Positions 44,342-55,864 of a DNA stretch of 64,000 nucleotides are shown piece by piece. This DNA is from Turritopsis dohrnii (taxonomy: Eukaryota > Cnidaria > Hydrozoa > Anthoathecata > Oceaniidae): NCBI GenBank assembly GCA_027922465.2, contig BQMF02000207.1, forward strand, positions 372,001 to 436,000, given 5' to 3'. Numbering within the stretch: the stretch's first letter is position 1; each line of letters starts with the position of its first letter. The position numbers and the translations under genes were made by a program. The notes under the pieces are model-generated. The model did no database searches and was not told the DNA's origin. It saw nothing but the letters and a program-made list of their open reading frames with translations.

Positions 44342-45502
44342 TATTTATAAACTGTCGTTCTTCGTGTTTTTTTTGTCTTCCAAACCTAGTGTGATCATGA
44401 TCAATAAAACTTTTCTATATTTTTTCTTGTTTTGTTATGTAAACTTTGGCTATTTTTAGTTTTGAATCAAAGTTTGAAACAGAGATTTCTAATAGATTTT
44501 TTTAAAAATTTTTTTTTTCTTTTGGCTTTTACAGAATCTTATTGTGGTTATAAAATACGTATTTGATTATGAAATACGTATCCATGGTTTCAGTTCACAC
44601 ATTTCTTTTGTTTGTAGCAAATACTTTCTGATATTACTTGTTAAGCCTTATTTACACTTTTTGAAAGGTATATTAGCATCAGTGTGACTTAGGCCTAAGA
44701 AATAACAAAAAGTAACAAAGTTTTGAGCAGATTTTCGTCTGTTTAAGTTTAGATCTATTTGTTTTGCATATTCCAAGTTGGTTTTGAAATACCGCCACTG
44801 CTACACTATGCGGCATGGTTACACTACTCGTTAAACTATTTGTTGTATTATAAAACGTTTTAAGTATTGTTTCATATGACCGTTAATTGTTGTTGTAATT
44901 GGAAAAGTTTTAGTAAAGAAAGTTTAACTCAATTCTAATGTAAGTGAAAAACCGCTAAGTCCATCTGTCAATGAGTGTTCAAATCTGATCTCCCTTTTCA
45001 AAATGATCATGCTCACAATTCTTCTTGTTTTTATTGTGTTTATACATTGCTATCAAAAGTTAAAATGTTTATATTTGTTACTTTGAAAAGTTTTACAAAA
45101 ACATCCATCTTAATTTTTTGATCTCCTTTCACCCTTGTTCTTTCAAAACAATAGAAATGGCGTCATAAAACATTGCTTGTTCTTTAAATGACCGTTTATT
45201 TTTATTTATTTTTTATTTTATTTTATTTATTATCGAGTTTGTCCTGAAGTTCAATTGATGCCATCATGTCAACTCTTTGAATGAAGGGTGTTATTGTATG
45301 CTTGTTTCGATGCATGTTACAAATTAAATGTTAAATGGTACTCGTGATCATAATGCGAGACAGTTCTAAAACAATTTTGAGTGAGTGTTCGAACAAAACT
45401 TATTTTTATTTCCGTTGTATAGCTTGCAATGTATAGCTTGCTGTGTATACAAATTGAAATGCTTGAGTGCCTGGGCATTTTTTAGCTAAGGCTACATGCT
45501 AG

Positions 45503-46400
45503 TTTTTAAGTTTAATATGTTCTCGAAGTTCCTTTTCGTTTGTTTGTTTGTTTGTTTGTTTGTCAAAATACAATTAGGTGTTTGAATCATTTTGCATTCG
45601 AAATCTTTTTTCTTTTAGATAAGCAAAATAAAAAATACAATAACAATAGAGAAATGAAACTCATGGTTTACATCATGATGTTGATGGTTTGTGAAGAGCA
45701 GATTATTAATTTTAAAAATTCTGTCCAATGTAACTTCGGCACGAAACTTTCTTTCGGAAAGAAACACTGCACGAAAAGAGATGCTTTCCTATTAAAATAA
45801 TGTCATGACTACTCCAGATAAACATCATGTTTTTCATTTTCACTGAAGTGTTCTGTGATGGAAAACATCAGATGTTGTCTGGCGTTTTCCGACGGATTAG
45901 TGCATGTTTTCCGTAAATGATTTGTGAAGAAAACATAATGTTTCTGCTGATGGAAAACATGGTTACTTGAAAAAACTCTGTGTCAGAATATTCCTGAAAA
46001 TATGAAAAACCTTTCCTTTCCCCGACGGAATATATGTCAACATGTTGCTGAATATTCCAGAAAACATAAAAAAGCTCTGATTTTTTACCGGAATATACGA
46101 TATACGAATACGAATATACGAATATATATGCCTCTGCGAAATATCTGCAAACATGTTGCTGTTGAACAGAAAACTTGACAACATGAACATTTATTTTGTC
46201 CGTAGCTCCTGACAACTTTAACATCGAAATCGGTAAAATGGAAACAACTCGAGAATATGCTGCTGAAAATAACCAGAAATGTCTGCATCTGAAATAAGGG
46301 CATCAGGAGGAAATCCTTATGAAGTGTGGAGAATGTATAAATGGAAAGAAAGGAAACCCAGAATTCAGAAAGTGAATTTATTTAATAATTCACCATAGTA
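45503..46400. other. Gene-free stretch
   Basis: A TTTG microsatellite at 45538-45561. From about 45830 to 46230 there are loosely repeated phrases such as aaaacat, atattcc and caacatgttgctg, perhaps an old local repeat. No gene recognised. Confidence 0.35.
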
Positions 46401-46403
46401 TAA

Positions 46404-47100
46404 AGCTTGGTTCCCATTTGTGGTTTAATCGCGTTTATTGGCGTTAAGCAGGTAGATTTTAGTCGCGTTAGGTTTTTATCTCCAGTGGAAACGTTTTTGA
46501 CCTTTTGACCCTTAAATATTAACACTGTTAAACGCGAATAAAGTCTCCAAGTTGGAAACAAAATTTTTTGATTTCAAAAATGAAATAAACGCCGCGTTTA
46601 AATACTCATTTGCTGAGATCAAAAGAAGCCGACAAAAATCTTATTGTGGATGAGAAACTACATTGCAAACAAAAAATGTTACTTACTTCACGAAGAAGAA
46701 TTATTGTCTGAAGAAGTACGTTTGTACACTTGTCATTATGACAAAACTCAAAAGAGTTACAAAGAAAAAGATGCTGTAAAAAGTGCCTGGAGTGATGTCG
46801 CTGAAAAGCTCGAATTTACATACTGCGAACCCAGAACATGCATATTTATTTTTTATATTTCGGGTGTTTCTATTTCTTTTTCTAGCTCTTCTCAAAAGCA
46901 TCAACAACAATAAATATTCTTCATCTAGTTCTTCCATCTCTACACTAAACACTTTCTATTTTACAACGGGTTTAATTTCTAGGGTTAATTTCATTTCAAG
47001 TGGAAATGTTAGCAGGTATTATACCGAATAAAATTAACGCGATTCTTAAAAATAAAATCTGTAAAATTAACGCGATTATACCACAAATGGGAACCAAGCT
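46404..47100. mobile_element. 697-bp Harbinger-derived MITE with MADF remnant, TAA duplication
   Basis: Left end AGCTTGGTTCCCATTTGTGG and the complement of the right end are identical over 20 bases and differ by one base over about 29. TAA flanks both sides (46401-46403, 47101-47103). Inside on plus, 46644-46800 encodes EEVRLYTCHYDKTQ and KEKDAVKSAWSDVAEKLEF, a MADF domain fragment. It shows the MITE arose by deletion from an autonomous Harbinger. Confidence 0.85.
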
Positions 47101-47389
47101 TAAATAGTATAAATCTCTATGCTTAAACTTTATTTACATTTCTCATCCTAAAAAAAGATCTAAAACACAACTGATGATTAAAACAAAACCATAAGGTTCT
47201 TGATTACTTTCAAACAGAAACAAGGTTGTTTTAACCTTTGTTGAACTCATCATTTCAGTTTAACACAAAAGTCTCCTTTCAAACTTAAGATTAGTAATTA
47301 GTAATTTTTTAACGCAACACATTCTTTCCTGACTTTTCACAATTTCAACAAAAATTCAATGAACCCATAAACAATAGCGATAATAAAAG

Positions 47390-47653
47390 TTAACTGTTAG
47401 TAATAAATAATTCATAGCCATAATCTAAAGTTTTAGGTGGCAATCTTTCAGATGGACTTCCCAGTTCTCTTCGTACCATTTGTTCTTTTGCTCTTTTCGA
47501 GCATGAGTTATTGTATTCCTTGTCAATAGCATTTAAAAGTTTCTCATATCTTTTTGTTCTCCAATTTGGTTTTCGGACCTTGAAAAATCTGTCTCCGTTC
47601 GAATCAAATGCCTCATCTTCTGAAGACATCATTTCAGGAACGAGCACTTTCAA
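47390..47653 (-). CDS. Short acidic/basic protein fragment, transposon-associated in appearance
   Basis: 87 codons from an ATG at 47651-47653: acidic SSEDEAFDSNGD, then FKVRKPNWRTKRYEKLL, IDKEYNNSCSKRAKEQ and SERLPPKTLDYG. This resembles a small conserved segment often seen in cnidarian repeat-associated hypothetical proteins, from memory only. Function unknown. It is probably one exon or a relic. The C2H2 exon lies close by on the opposite strand. Confidence 0.4.
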   Translation of the reverse strand: MKVLVPEMMSSEDEAFDSNGDRFFKVRKPNWRTKRYEKLLNAIDKEYNNSCSKRAKEQMVRRELGSPSERLPPKTLDYGYELFITNS

Positions 47654-47820
47654 ATAATTATTTTTTTCTTCTAAACCGATATTTAAGGTTTGTAGATTTT
47701 TTCGTCGCCGGTTTGCTTTCTAAGAAGTTAAAGAAAGTCTAGTATATTGGTTGTTACAAAAAAATACAAGATTGTTTCACAGTATTAACTTACAATGTGA
47801 AAATGTGAGCATAGGCATCT

Positions 47821-48180
47821 TCAAGGTCAGTCAAAAAAGTGGAGGAGTCCAAAGTTACTTGCACACTCGAGAGTAAGCAAAAACTCGAAATTCATATGCG
47901 TAAGGAACACAAGGTGAACCGACTTAAGTGCATTCATTGTGGTACGTTTTTTGTATATCCATGGGCTTACCAGCAACACATGGAAGTCTGTAAAGCTAAA
48001 GATGGACTTGGAAAATCAAAAATTTGTCGTTATTGTAACAAGTGCTTTGGAAAGAGAAGTTACGTTGAACAGCATATGAAATCTTGTTTGCAACAAAAAC
48101 AGTATCAATGCGTCGTTTGTGACGCAAAGTTCAATCATCGTTCTGGTTTGAGTTATCATAAAAAAACACTTTCACATTAG
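47821..48180 (+). CDS. C2H2 zinc-finger protein, last exon or fragment
   Basis: The frame follows a plausible acceptor (caaggtcag, 47822-47830) and contains three finger-like modules: LKCIHCGTF...HMEVC, KICRYCNKCF...HMKSC and YQCVVCDAKF...HKKTLSH. The first two end in Cys (C2HC), the third is C2H2. A partial finger (LEIHMRKEH) precedes. Such proteins bind nucleic acid in the nucleus. No ATG precedes the first finger, so upstream exons or truncation must be assumed. Stop at 48178-48180. Confidence 0.65.
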   Translation, partial: SRSVKKVEESKVTCTLESKQKLEIHMRKEHKVNRLKCIHCGTFFVYPWAYQQHMEVCKAKDGLGKSKICRYCNKCFGKRSYVEQHMKSCLQQKQYQCVVCDAKFNHRSGLSYHKKTLSH

Positions 48181-48843
48181 ATCCCTTGCTTTAGAAAGTT
48201 GTTCTTTAGATGAACTTTGTCGACGGTTTTTTTTAAATTTAATTTGTAGAAGTATTTTTTCCTATTTACAACATGTATGCTTTGTGTTTGTAAGATCTTT
48301 AATTCTTTTGATAAATTTCTGTTTTATCTGTGCCAACACCCCAAGAACACATTTGTTTTTATGTTAGTGTCGATGTTTTATATTCTGATTGAGGCTACTG
48401 ATTTCGAACAAAATTCAACTAAGGGAAGAAATTTCCGAAATTTTTTTAAATGAGTCGTCGGCGAAATTTTTCAAATAGGTTATCTGCGAAATTAAATTCA
48501 AGAAATTACAAACTTAAATCTCAGTATTTCTTCGCACTTCTATACTTGAAATGAAATCGTTGTTTTTAGGTTTTGGGTATATGTTTCGTCTCCTTTAAAA
48601 TAGTACGCTAGGGGAGTGATGGTTTCCTTAAAGATTTTTACCAATTACAATTATCTATATTTTTCCTTGCAATACCGTCGACTCCCGTTAACTCGGACCA
48701 ACAAGAGAAATGGAAAAAGTGTCTGTCTTTTCCCAATGTCCTAGTTAAATGGTAATGAAACATCATTTTATTTCATCATCTCCTTTTGTCCATCCACACA
48801 TACAAAATCATCCCATTCACATGAATAGAATAAATCAACAAAA

Positions 48844-49023
48844 TTTTACACCCATCAACAATGTTTTACACCCATCAACAAAGTTTTACACCCTTCAACA
48901 ATGTTTTACACCCATCAACAATGTTTTACACCCGTCAACAATGTTTTACACCCATCAACAATGTTTTACACTCGTCAACAATGTTTTACACCCGTCAACA
49001 ATGTTTTACACCCAACAACAAAC
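48844..49023 (+). repeat. 20-bp minisatellite, nine copies
   Basis: The unit TTTTACACCCATCAACAATG is repeated nine times with single-base variants (c/g at the cccRt position). Since 20 is not a multiple of 3 and the unit has no stop in any frame, it gives open frames in several phases that are not genes. Confidence 0.95.
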
Positions 49024-49389
49024 ATCACGTTCAAAACAGAAAACAATTGATGTTTGGAAGTAGTGAAAACATGACGTAGCAGATGAAAACATGACAACAT
49101 CACCTTAAAATGCCAAAAACATCAAAACATGACATTTGACGTTATCCAAAACTGTAAAAACGTCATGTTCACCATGAACAGATTTCAGACACTATTAAAT
49201 TTCATGCAGTTAAACGCAGTTGGAAGGTATCGATTCGTTTTCAATTCACATTTCGTAATGTTATTCAATGTTTGCTTTTGTGTTCTGTATTATGTATTGC
49301 TTTTTTACACTAAAGTTCTACTTCTATTTTGCGTATACAATATATACTTCTTTGTTGTATTGTCATTTGTTTCTGCATTAAATCTTCTG

Positions 49390-49890
49390 CATGTAAAAAC
49401 ATGATTTTGGTCTGAAGTAGGGCATTTTAAGTGTTGCAATGTTTTTTTCACGTCTCCAGGGTAAAAAATAATTTTACAAAACCTTTATTCAGTTCAGTTC
49501 CATTGATAAACATATGCATTTTACGCATTATTATTATAGTGGGATGTTGGATTCTTTGGTGCATAGGTTTGCATTAGTTTTATTATGATATGTTTTGCGT
49601 AGAAGTTACTTTGCATTTTCTGTGTATCAAAAAAATGCCCTACTACTGACCGAAAATAGTAGGGCATTTTAGGTGTTGCGATGTTTGGTTATAATTTGCA
49701 TCTCCAGGGTAAAAATTTTCATTCTGATTAGGTAAATAGTTGGTAAATAGTTTAGCATGCGTTCTTCGTTTTATCTTCTGGGTATTAAAAACATGGTTTT
49801 GGTCAAAAAGAGGGAATATCCAGAATTTTGATGTTCCAAATTTTATTATTATTTTGATGTTTGATTCTTAGGGGATGTCTCTAGGGGAAA
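49390..49890 (+). repeat. Diverged local repeat, three copies
   Basis: Copies near 49400-49480, 49640-49715 and 49790-49880 share atggttttggtc, tagggcatttta.gtgttgc, atgtttg and ctccagggtaaaaa. Irregular spacing suggests an old segmental or tandem duplication. Confidence 0.6.
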
Positions 49891-49939
49891 TTTATTTGAC
49901 TAATCTTTTCTCTCTTATTTATTTATTTATTTATTGCAC

Positions 49940-51762
49940 TTATCGATGTTATTATAAAATGCAAACAAACCGAAAATTTTACTGACAAGCAACGCTGCAT
50001 ACTGAATAGTCTTCGACGCAAATATGGCAATGTTAAAATGGAAACCCTCGTATTTAATAAGAAAATGCACCAACAAGATCTCAAAGCCACATCTGAAAAA
50101 TTGAAATACCAGAAACGACTAAATGAGAGAAAACACATAAATCGTAAGTTTTTCACCAGTCCGAAGAACGTTTATCGAAAGTTTAAAGGAAACGCTATTA
50201 CAATTAAAGAGGCGCCACAGAAAGAAGATGTTGAAACTTTTTGGAAAAATATCTGGTGCGAACGAAAACAGTATAATGTTGATGCTGAGTGGCTGAAACC
50301 TTTAGAAAGAGACTGCTGTAAAAACGTAATGCCGAAAGATTATTTTATCAGTGAAGATCTCGTAGACAAACTCATTTCGAGAATGCAAAACAATAAAGCA
50401 CCTGGTCCTGATTTGATTACTGGATTCTGGTACAAAAATTTTACTTTCTATCGTCCATATTTATCAAAAATGTTTGAAACTACATTACAGTCCGGTGTTA
50501 CCCTTCCAGCATGGATGTGCAAGGCAAGTACGAAGTTGCTACCAAAAAACAGTGAAACAAATATAGCTAAAAACTACCGTCCAATCGCTTGTCTCAACCT
50601 GATGTATAAATTGTTCACCAGCTGTATCAATACGTTTATTCAAGATCATTGTGAAAGTAACAACATCATAACCAAGGAGCAAGCGGGTGGAAAACAAAAG
50701 GTATGGGGGTGTACTGAACATCTGCTTATTAACAAAATGGTTCAGGAAGAAGTTATAACCAACCAGCGCAATCTCTGTACCGTATGGCTGGACTACCAAA
50801 AAGCTTTTGATTCAGTCGCACATAGCTGGCTCATAAAATCTTTGGAACTAGCAAAATTACCGCCTCTAATCATTCAGTGTATTAAACTTTTGATACCACA
50901 ATGGACAACTCGACTACGAATTAATACAGAATTTAATACAATTGAAACTGATGAGATAAACTTCCTTAGAGGTATTTTTCAAGGTGACAGTTTATCGGTG
51001 ATCCTGTTCATATTGTCGGTGAATCCGTTGTCGCATTTGCTTCAGAAATGCCAAGGCTACTCAATAGGAACAACCACAAAAAGAAAGCTGAACATTTCAC
51101 ATTTATTCTTCGTAGATGATCTGAAATTATATACTTCCACCATCAACAGGTTAAAATTACTTCTCGACCTGATAACACAATTTTCAGCTGATATTGGAAT
51201 GGCTTTTGATGAATCCAAATGTGCATATGAACTAATTGAAAGAGGAAAGTTGAAAGAAAGTAAAGAACCTTTGTTAATTAATGGAGTTACAATCAAACCT
51301 TTAAAACGCGGAGATACATATCGATATTTGGGGCAAGATGAAAACTTGTCTTACGACGGACCAGTCAACAAAGAGCGTGTTTGCAAAGAATATTACCATA
51401 GAGTTCGAAAAATTTGGTCATCAGAACTCAGTGCTTATAACAAATGCACAGCACACAATTCATTTGCAGTTCCTGTTCTCCCACCAACGTTTGGAATTTT
51501 GAAATGGACAATAGAAGAACTTGATGACATCGATAAAAAAACAAGGAGAATACTGACAACAACTGGAAATTTACACAAAAAAGCTGACGTTCATCATCTA
51601 TACATACCTAGAAAATCAGGAGGAAGAGGTTTAAAAAACGTGAGAACAGCATTCGATATGCGAATAATTGGTATTAATAACCAATCCTTATCTAGAAGCT
51701 GTAAGCCGACACGAGAAAGACAATATCATCCGAGTTGGAAACGAGCTGGCACAGAAAGCTAA
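49940..51762 (+). CDS. R2-group LINE reverse transcriptase
   Basis: Open from about 49940 (first ATG 50038). Seen: NNKAPGPDLITGFWYKNF, LPAWMCKASTKLLPKN, NYRPIACLNLMYKLF, VWLDYQKAFDSVAHSWL (motif A), FLRGIFQGDSLSVILFILSV (motif B region, GD replacing the usual PQG-type Q context as in the R2/R4 group), LFFVDDLKLYTS (motif C, about 51103-51135) and YRYLGQDE. The last residues after about 51690 are out of frame. RT would prime on the nicked target. Relation to R2/R4/NeSL types is inferred from motif B and from the downstream nuclease. Confidence 0.85.
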
Positions 51763-51937
51763 CATAAATCTGGAAAACACCGAAGCAGATCAAAATAAAA
51801 CACCTTCACAGTACAAGAAGTTCTACATTGAAGATTGTACAAAACAATACCACGAAAAATCGATGCATGGTTACGTAGTGAACAAGATACAGAACGATGA
51901 CAAGATTGACCATAAACTGAATAATTCATGGCTGTAG
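51668..51937 (+). CDS. R2-group LINE, linker segment in a shifted frame
   Basis: ITNPYLEAVSRHEKDNIIRV and KQYHEKSMHGYVVNKI are the family's region between RT and zinc knuckle. The frame is open across both junctions, and single-base changes at each end separate it from its neighbours. Confidence 0.65.
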   Translation: MVLITNPYLEAVSRHEKDNIIRVGNELAQKANINLENTEADQNKTPSQYKKFYIEDCTKQYHEKSMHGYVVNKIQNDDKIDHKLNNSWL

Positions 51938-52644
51938 ATAAATACATGACGTCACACTTCGAAAGCTATGCGAATGCAATTCTTCAAGGGGAAATTTACA
52001 CGAAGGATCTTCAGTTTAGGAGAGGTTTATTACGAAACAACGAGAGAATGTGTAGATTGTGTAACCTCCGCATTGAAAATATAACTCACGTCATTTCTGG
52101 ATGTGAAAAAATGGCTGCCAGGTATTATTTACCGGAGAGACATGATGTAGTTGGTAGAACTTTATTCAATGCAATTAGGAAGAATAATTCGCCAAACCTG
52201 CAGAAGCTTCCTCGATCCTACAGTGATGCGCAAATAATAACAGAAAGGAATTTTGAATATTGGTGGAACGTCTCAGTTAAAACGTCACGGAAAGTACCGC
52301 ATAATAAACCTGATATAATCATCTGGGACATAAATGAGAAAAAATGCAGTATCGTCGAAATCAGTTGTCCTGCTGACGTAAATGTTTCGAGCAAAATTAC
52401 TGAAAAAGAAAATATTTATGGTCCTTTGATTACGAATCTCCAGCTATTATATCCTGAATATAGGTTTTTATTTCTCCCGACAATCGTAGGTGCACTTGGT
52501 ACCATACCTAAGTGTTTAGTTTCCAATATAGAAACGCTTGGGTTAACAAATCGTCAAGCTAAACGTCTAGCAAGAAAACTTCAAGTGGTAAGCATATCTG
52601 GCACTGTCAAGATATGCAAAACTTTCATGGGGTTTTCTTGTTAG
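51928..52644 (+). CDS. R2-group LINE zinc knuckle and restriction-like endonuclease
   Basis: CRLCNLRIENITHVISGC is the CCHC motif preceding the endonuclease. PDIIIWDINEKKCSIVEISC gives the PD...(D/E)xK-like catalytic core at about 52312-52371. A conserved tail continues to 52644. The enzyme nicks DNA for target-primed reverse transcription, often sequence-specifically. No ribosomal or other known target sequence was seen next to the insertion. Confidence 0.8.
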   Translation: MAVDKYMTSHFESYANAILQGEIYTKDLQFRRGLLRNNERMCRLCNLRIENITHVISGCEKMAARYYLPERHDVVGRTLFNAIRKNNSPNLQKLPRSYSDAQIITERNFEYWWNVSVKTSRKVPHNKPDIIIWDINEKKCSIVEISCPADVNVSSKITEKENIYGPLITNLQLLYPEYRFLFLPTIVGALGTIPKCLVSNIETLGLTNRQAKRLARKLQVVSISGTVKICKTFMGFSC

Positions 52645-53054
52645 TTGGAAGCAATTATGTATGTATATCGTGACAACATATTTATGAGTTAAAGGCCTGT
52701 ACTCATGGCCACACTTATAGCTACCCGTAGGCCGGTGCTATTTTATGCAATTTAAGTCAATTTGATAAAATTATTCTCATTTCATTACTCTTTTGTTTCA
52801 GGTTGTCTTTTCGTTCTGCCCAGAGTCATACTGTTTTATTCCTTGAGATTCATGATGCGCTTTCTTCACCGTATTGTTTATTTTCGTTTCGTCGGCTGCT
52901 AAATTTTTTAGAAAATTGTTTTATAATTATTTTAGTTAGATTTTAATTTTAATAGCCTTGCTCCCTTGTTGGGAGCCGGCGTTGTACATCAATATTTTTA
53001 GAAATACATCTGTAAAAGAAAAAAAAAAAAAAAATAAATAAATAACAATATTCA

Positions 53055-53260
53055 TGTTCCCGAAACTGACATTTCATGCTCCCGATTCTTCAAAATGCTC
53101 CCCGTTTCTAAACTTCAGTTTCATTATTGGGAGCATACTCCCTAAATTGAAATCTTGTTTTCAATTTCGGGAGCATGCTCCCTAAAATGAAGTATCTTGC
53201 TCCTTGATTGATAATTTGCTCCCGTATTTGAAATTGTAATTTCAATTTCGGGAACATGTG
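53055..53260 (+). repeat. Array of GGGAGCATGCTCCC-like palindromic motifs
   Basis: Variants of gggagcatgctccctaaaat and tttcaatttcgggagcatg occur at least five times in both orientations. Single related motifs recur near 56770, 57150 and 57325, on the far side of the Crypton-like gene. Confidence 0.6.
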
Positions 53261-53373
53261 AATTTCGTGTTAAAGTAACACAAAACTGTAATGGCTGAGA
53301 CTGAGTGAGGCATGTTTAATTCAGGGGAATCAATTTAACTTTAAATTATGCGTTTTCCTTACACATATGTATA

Positions 53374-54681
53374 TATGATGATGATTGTGAAGAAAGCGGT
53401 GACGACCAGGATATTGACGAAAATGAATCTGAATCAATATTAACACCATGGAAAGATTTGCCACCTGTATTCGATGACTTTCTTAAATGGCTAATCAGTC
53501 CAGATGCGAAAGCGAAACCACCTCGTCAAGCAGACCAACACATGAAACAAGTAATAAAAATCTTGAGAGCGTGTAGTGAAAATACGTTTGATTTCGTGCA
53601 TCTCTTTGATCGAAAAACTTTACGTGACAAGTGGTTGGTGTATTTTGAAAATGATAATCGAAAACCAGCAACCGTGAAAGCATATATAACGTCACTTCGA
53701 CTATTTTATACGTTCATCATTGCCGATGAGCCCGAAGAATTGATCAAATACAAAGAAAAGTGTCATTCGCTGATTGTGGATTGTACCAATTGGATTGCTT
53801 TATACCGCAAGCAACAACAGAAAGGGCGCTGGAAAAAAGATATGGAGCAGATTACTCAACTCTTTACTGCATCCGACGTAAAAATCCTTGACAATTCAGG
53901 CTTGGTTATGTATGCAAAAGAGACTATTAAAACGTTCCGAAAAGATGATGGCGATCCAACTCTTAGACAATTCAGTAACGCCAGAGATTATATTTTGATG
54001 TTTCTCTGTCTGGATAACGCCTCTAGAACAGGTGCATTAGCCAACATGACAATGAGAGAGTTTCGAACAGCGAGACTCATCGACAGTTCCTATCGCATTA
54101 GTGTAATTGACCATAAAACAATAGCTACATCTGGCCCTGCATGTAATGTAGTGCGTTACAGTATGTATGAAGAAATGGTTATATATGTCGAGAATATCCG
54201 TAATAAACTGGCTGGAATTCGTAGCGGGAATGAAGATCCTGTGTTTGTTAGCTGGAGTGGCAATAACATGTCATCTTCCATGGTCACTGCCCAAATCAAC
54301 TCCTTTTGGGGAAAAGCTGTTGGGCATACTGAAACCCGACCAAGGATTAGTGCAAATCTTGTTCTAAAAACAGCTGTTTCGAAAGTGCACAGTACGAGTC
54401 AGGAACTGAAGGAAGACCTAGCGAACCTCATGTGCCATTCGGAACAAACCGCAAAAAGAATTTGTTATCTCCAAGAAAAGTCCAAAAAGGCAGGAGAGAC
54501 TAGTGCCTCATTGCAAACCTTGAGAATGCTATTAAGAGTCACTTTCAAGATGACATACAGGAAGGCAAAGTTTCTATGACTATTGTTAGAGAAAAGAAGA
54601 ACAAAAGCTCCTTGTTTGCAGATATTCCTGAAACATGTTTACGAGATAAAATCCGATACCTTATCGACGCCAGAAAGCAAG
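53374..54681 (+). CDS. Crypton-type tyrosine recombinase, main exon (frameshifted near its end)
   Basis: Acidic N-terminal segment (DDDCEESGDDQDIDENESE) followed by an N-terminal SAM-like region and a tyrosine recombinase catalytic domain: Arg in NASRTGALANMT (54025), Lys in DHKT (54115), His in HSEQTA (54436) and a Tyr in RICYLQEK (54466). The position expected to hold the second catalytic Arg (NLVxKTAVSKVH) reads Leu at 54364. Such enzymes cut and rejoin DNA through a phosphotyrosine intermediate. Near 54525 the homologous reading moves to another frame, continuing SMTIVREKKNKSSLFAD to a donor at 54681/54682 (aag|gtcagt). The true start is unclear, as no ATG lies between the upstream stop at 53319 and 53374. 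Confidence 0.75.
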
Positions 54682-54805
54682 GTCAGTAGTGTATAATTAA
54701 ACCACCATGCAGTCGGTGTAAGATTTGGCATAATAAGAGTTCTGCTCCAAAGTTTTATCACAAGCAATTTTTGCATATTCTTGTATATTGAAATTATTTA
54801 TTCAG

Positions 54806-55155
54806 CTTCGACCAGCAGTGATGTTAAAGATGGAGAAGTTGATGAATCAGATTCAGATGTTAGCGAGAGTTGTGGCGAGAAAGACCCAATTGGAAAAGCC
54901 ATTTGGCATGCAAAATCACGAAAAAAGAGAGTTGTGTTTACTGATTTTGATTTGGAAAACATTCGATTATATTTTCGGGAATTGATCGAAGGAAATTCAT
55001 CGAAAAAAGTGAAAGTTTCGGAATTTCAGCGTATCTTGAATAAAGAAGAGTTAAACGTTTTCCGCCAAAGATATGGCGAAAAAACTCTCCTCTCCAAAGT
55101 CCGCACTGAACGAAAGAAATACCTGTTGCATCGTGATGGACTAAAGCACAAGTGA
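54806..55155 (+). CDS. Crypton-type recombinase, C-terminal exon
   Basis: After a 124-bp intron with acceptor ttcag at 54801-54805, the phase joins correctly with exon 1. The product has an acidic stretch (DGEVDESDSDVSESCGEK), then KKRVVFTDFDLENIRLYF and a basic KVRTERKKYLL tail, a Myb-like or small helical DNA-binding region often seen after the recombinase in this type of gene. Stop at 55153-55155. Confidence 0.65.
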
Positions 55156-55864
55156 CAAAATAAAAATATAGTTTCGCATTTTGTTTTGTTAAAATATTCT
55201 TGTTGATATTTTTTACACATAGCTAAGATTCGTTATATTATGGATTGACCTTTCCGTCCACGTTGGAATTTTTAGTCCTTAGAATTTCTTTCAAGATAGT
55301 ACCGTAAAATCCGAACAATGTTTTTTCATTCTGAAAGCAGTTGTATATTTTCCATTTGATGCTTTTAAGATTTTGCAATAATCATTTGCCAAACAGCATT
55401 TAACACATTGAACGATATGTTAGGGAAATGTTTATCACTATGTTCTGTTTTCATACGTACGCTTAACGATTATTGTTATTGAAAACTAACCGTCACATGT
55501 TATGAAAAGTAAAACGTATACATGTTGAAAATTAGGCGAGGTCGAATGGTAATGAGTTTTAAGCAACTTTTGAGGTATAGGTAGAGCTTCAACAGTAATG
55601 TTGCGTGTTTAAATTATTTTGTTATTTTTGATTTAGTTACGCATGTGTGAATGGAAGATGTTTTATCAATGAAAATATTTTCTGTTTGCTATTACCTTGA
55701 TTCTTCTTTTATGTATTTCTAAGGACGTTTCAGAGAAAATTGACTTGATAATTTATCGTTACTATCACAAACCCAACTCACAAGTAATATCAACCTGATC
55801 ACCAGTCCACTTAGATAATTAATTTGAAAAGTCGTTCACGCAATCCAAACGAATATTAGTTCAT
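55156..55864. other. Gene-free stretch
   Basis: AT-rich 3' region. No gene or repeat recognised. Confidence 0.4.

Larger units (their letters stand above)
41875..45502. mobile_element. 3.6-kb foldback element with kilobase-scale inverted arms
   Basis: Outer ends CTAGCATGTAGCTTTAGCTA and complement CTAGCATGTAGCCTTAGCTA. The arms remain alignable inward: 42120-42600 pairs with 44480-44790, 42640-42800 with 44345-44460, and 42816-43010 with 43310-43500. The centre (about 43020-43290) holds a gcgagcg-rich stretch and an ATC microsatellite. The left arm carries a tandem duplication of about 240 bp (copies near 42005 and 42243). The right arm carries element R (43557-44341) and extra sequence at 44815-45360. 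No protein recognised. Confidence 0.75.
49940..53045 (+). mobile_element. R2-group LINE with restriction-like endonuclease, 5'-truncated, poly(A) tail
   Basis: One RT frame followed by a zinc knuckle and a PD-(D/E)XK-type nuclease, ending with A-rich tail at about 53020-53045. The in-frame coding reaches leftward to about 49940 without a start, so the 5' part (N-terminal zinc fingers) is missing. Frameshifts near 51690 and 51930. Confidence 0.8.

Noticed and set aside
48677..48760. Second pogo-like MITE
   Set aside because: Only one end (gtcgactcccgttaactcgg) is visible. No partner end or TA pair could be set, so it is mentioned only with the copy at 41655.
48749..49079. Overlapping open frames over the minisatellite (FTPINNVLHPS-type repeats)
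   Set aside because: The 20-bp unit is open in several frames and not a multiple of three. The frames are by-products of the repeat.
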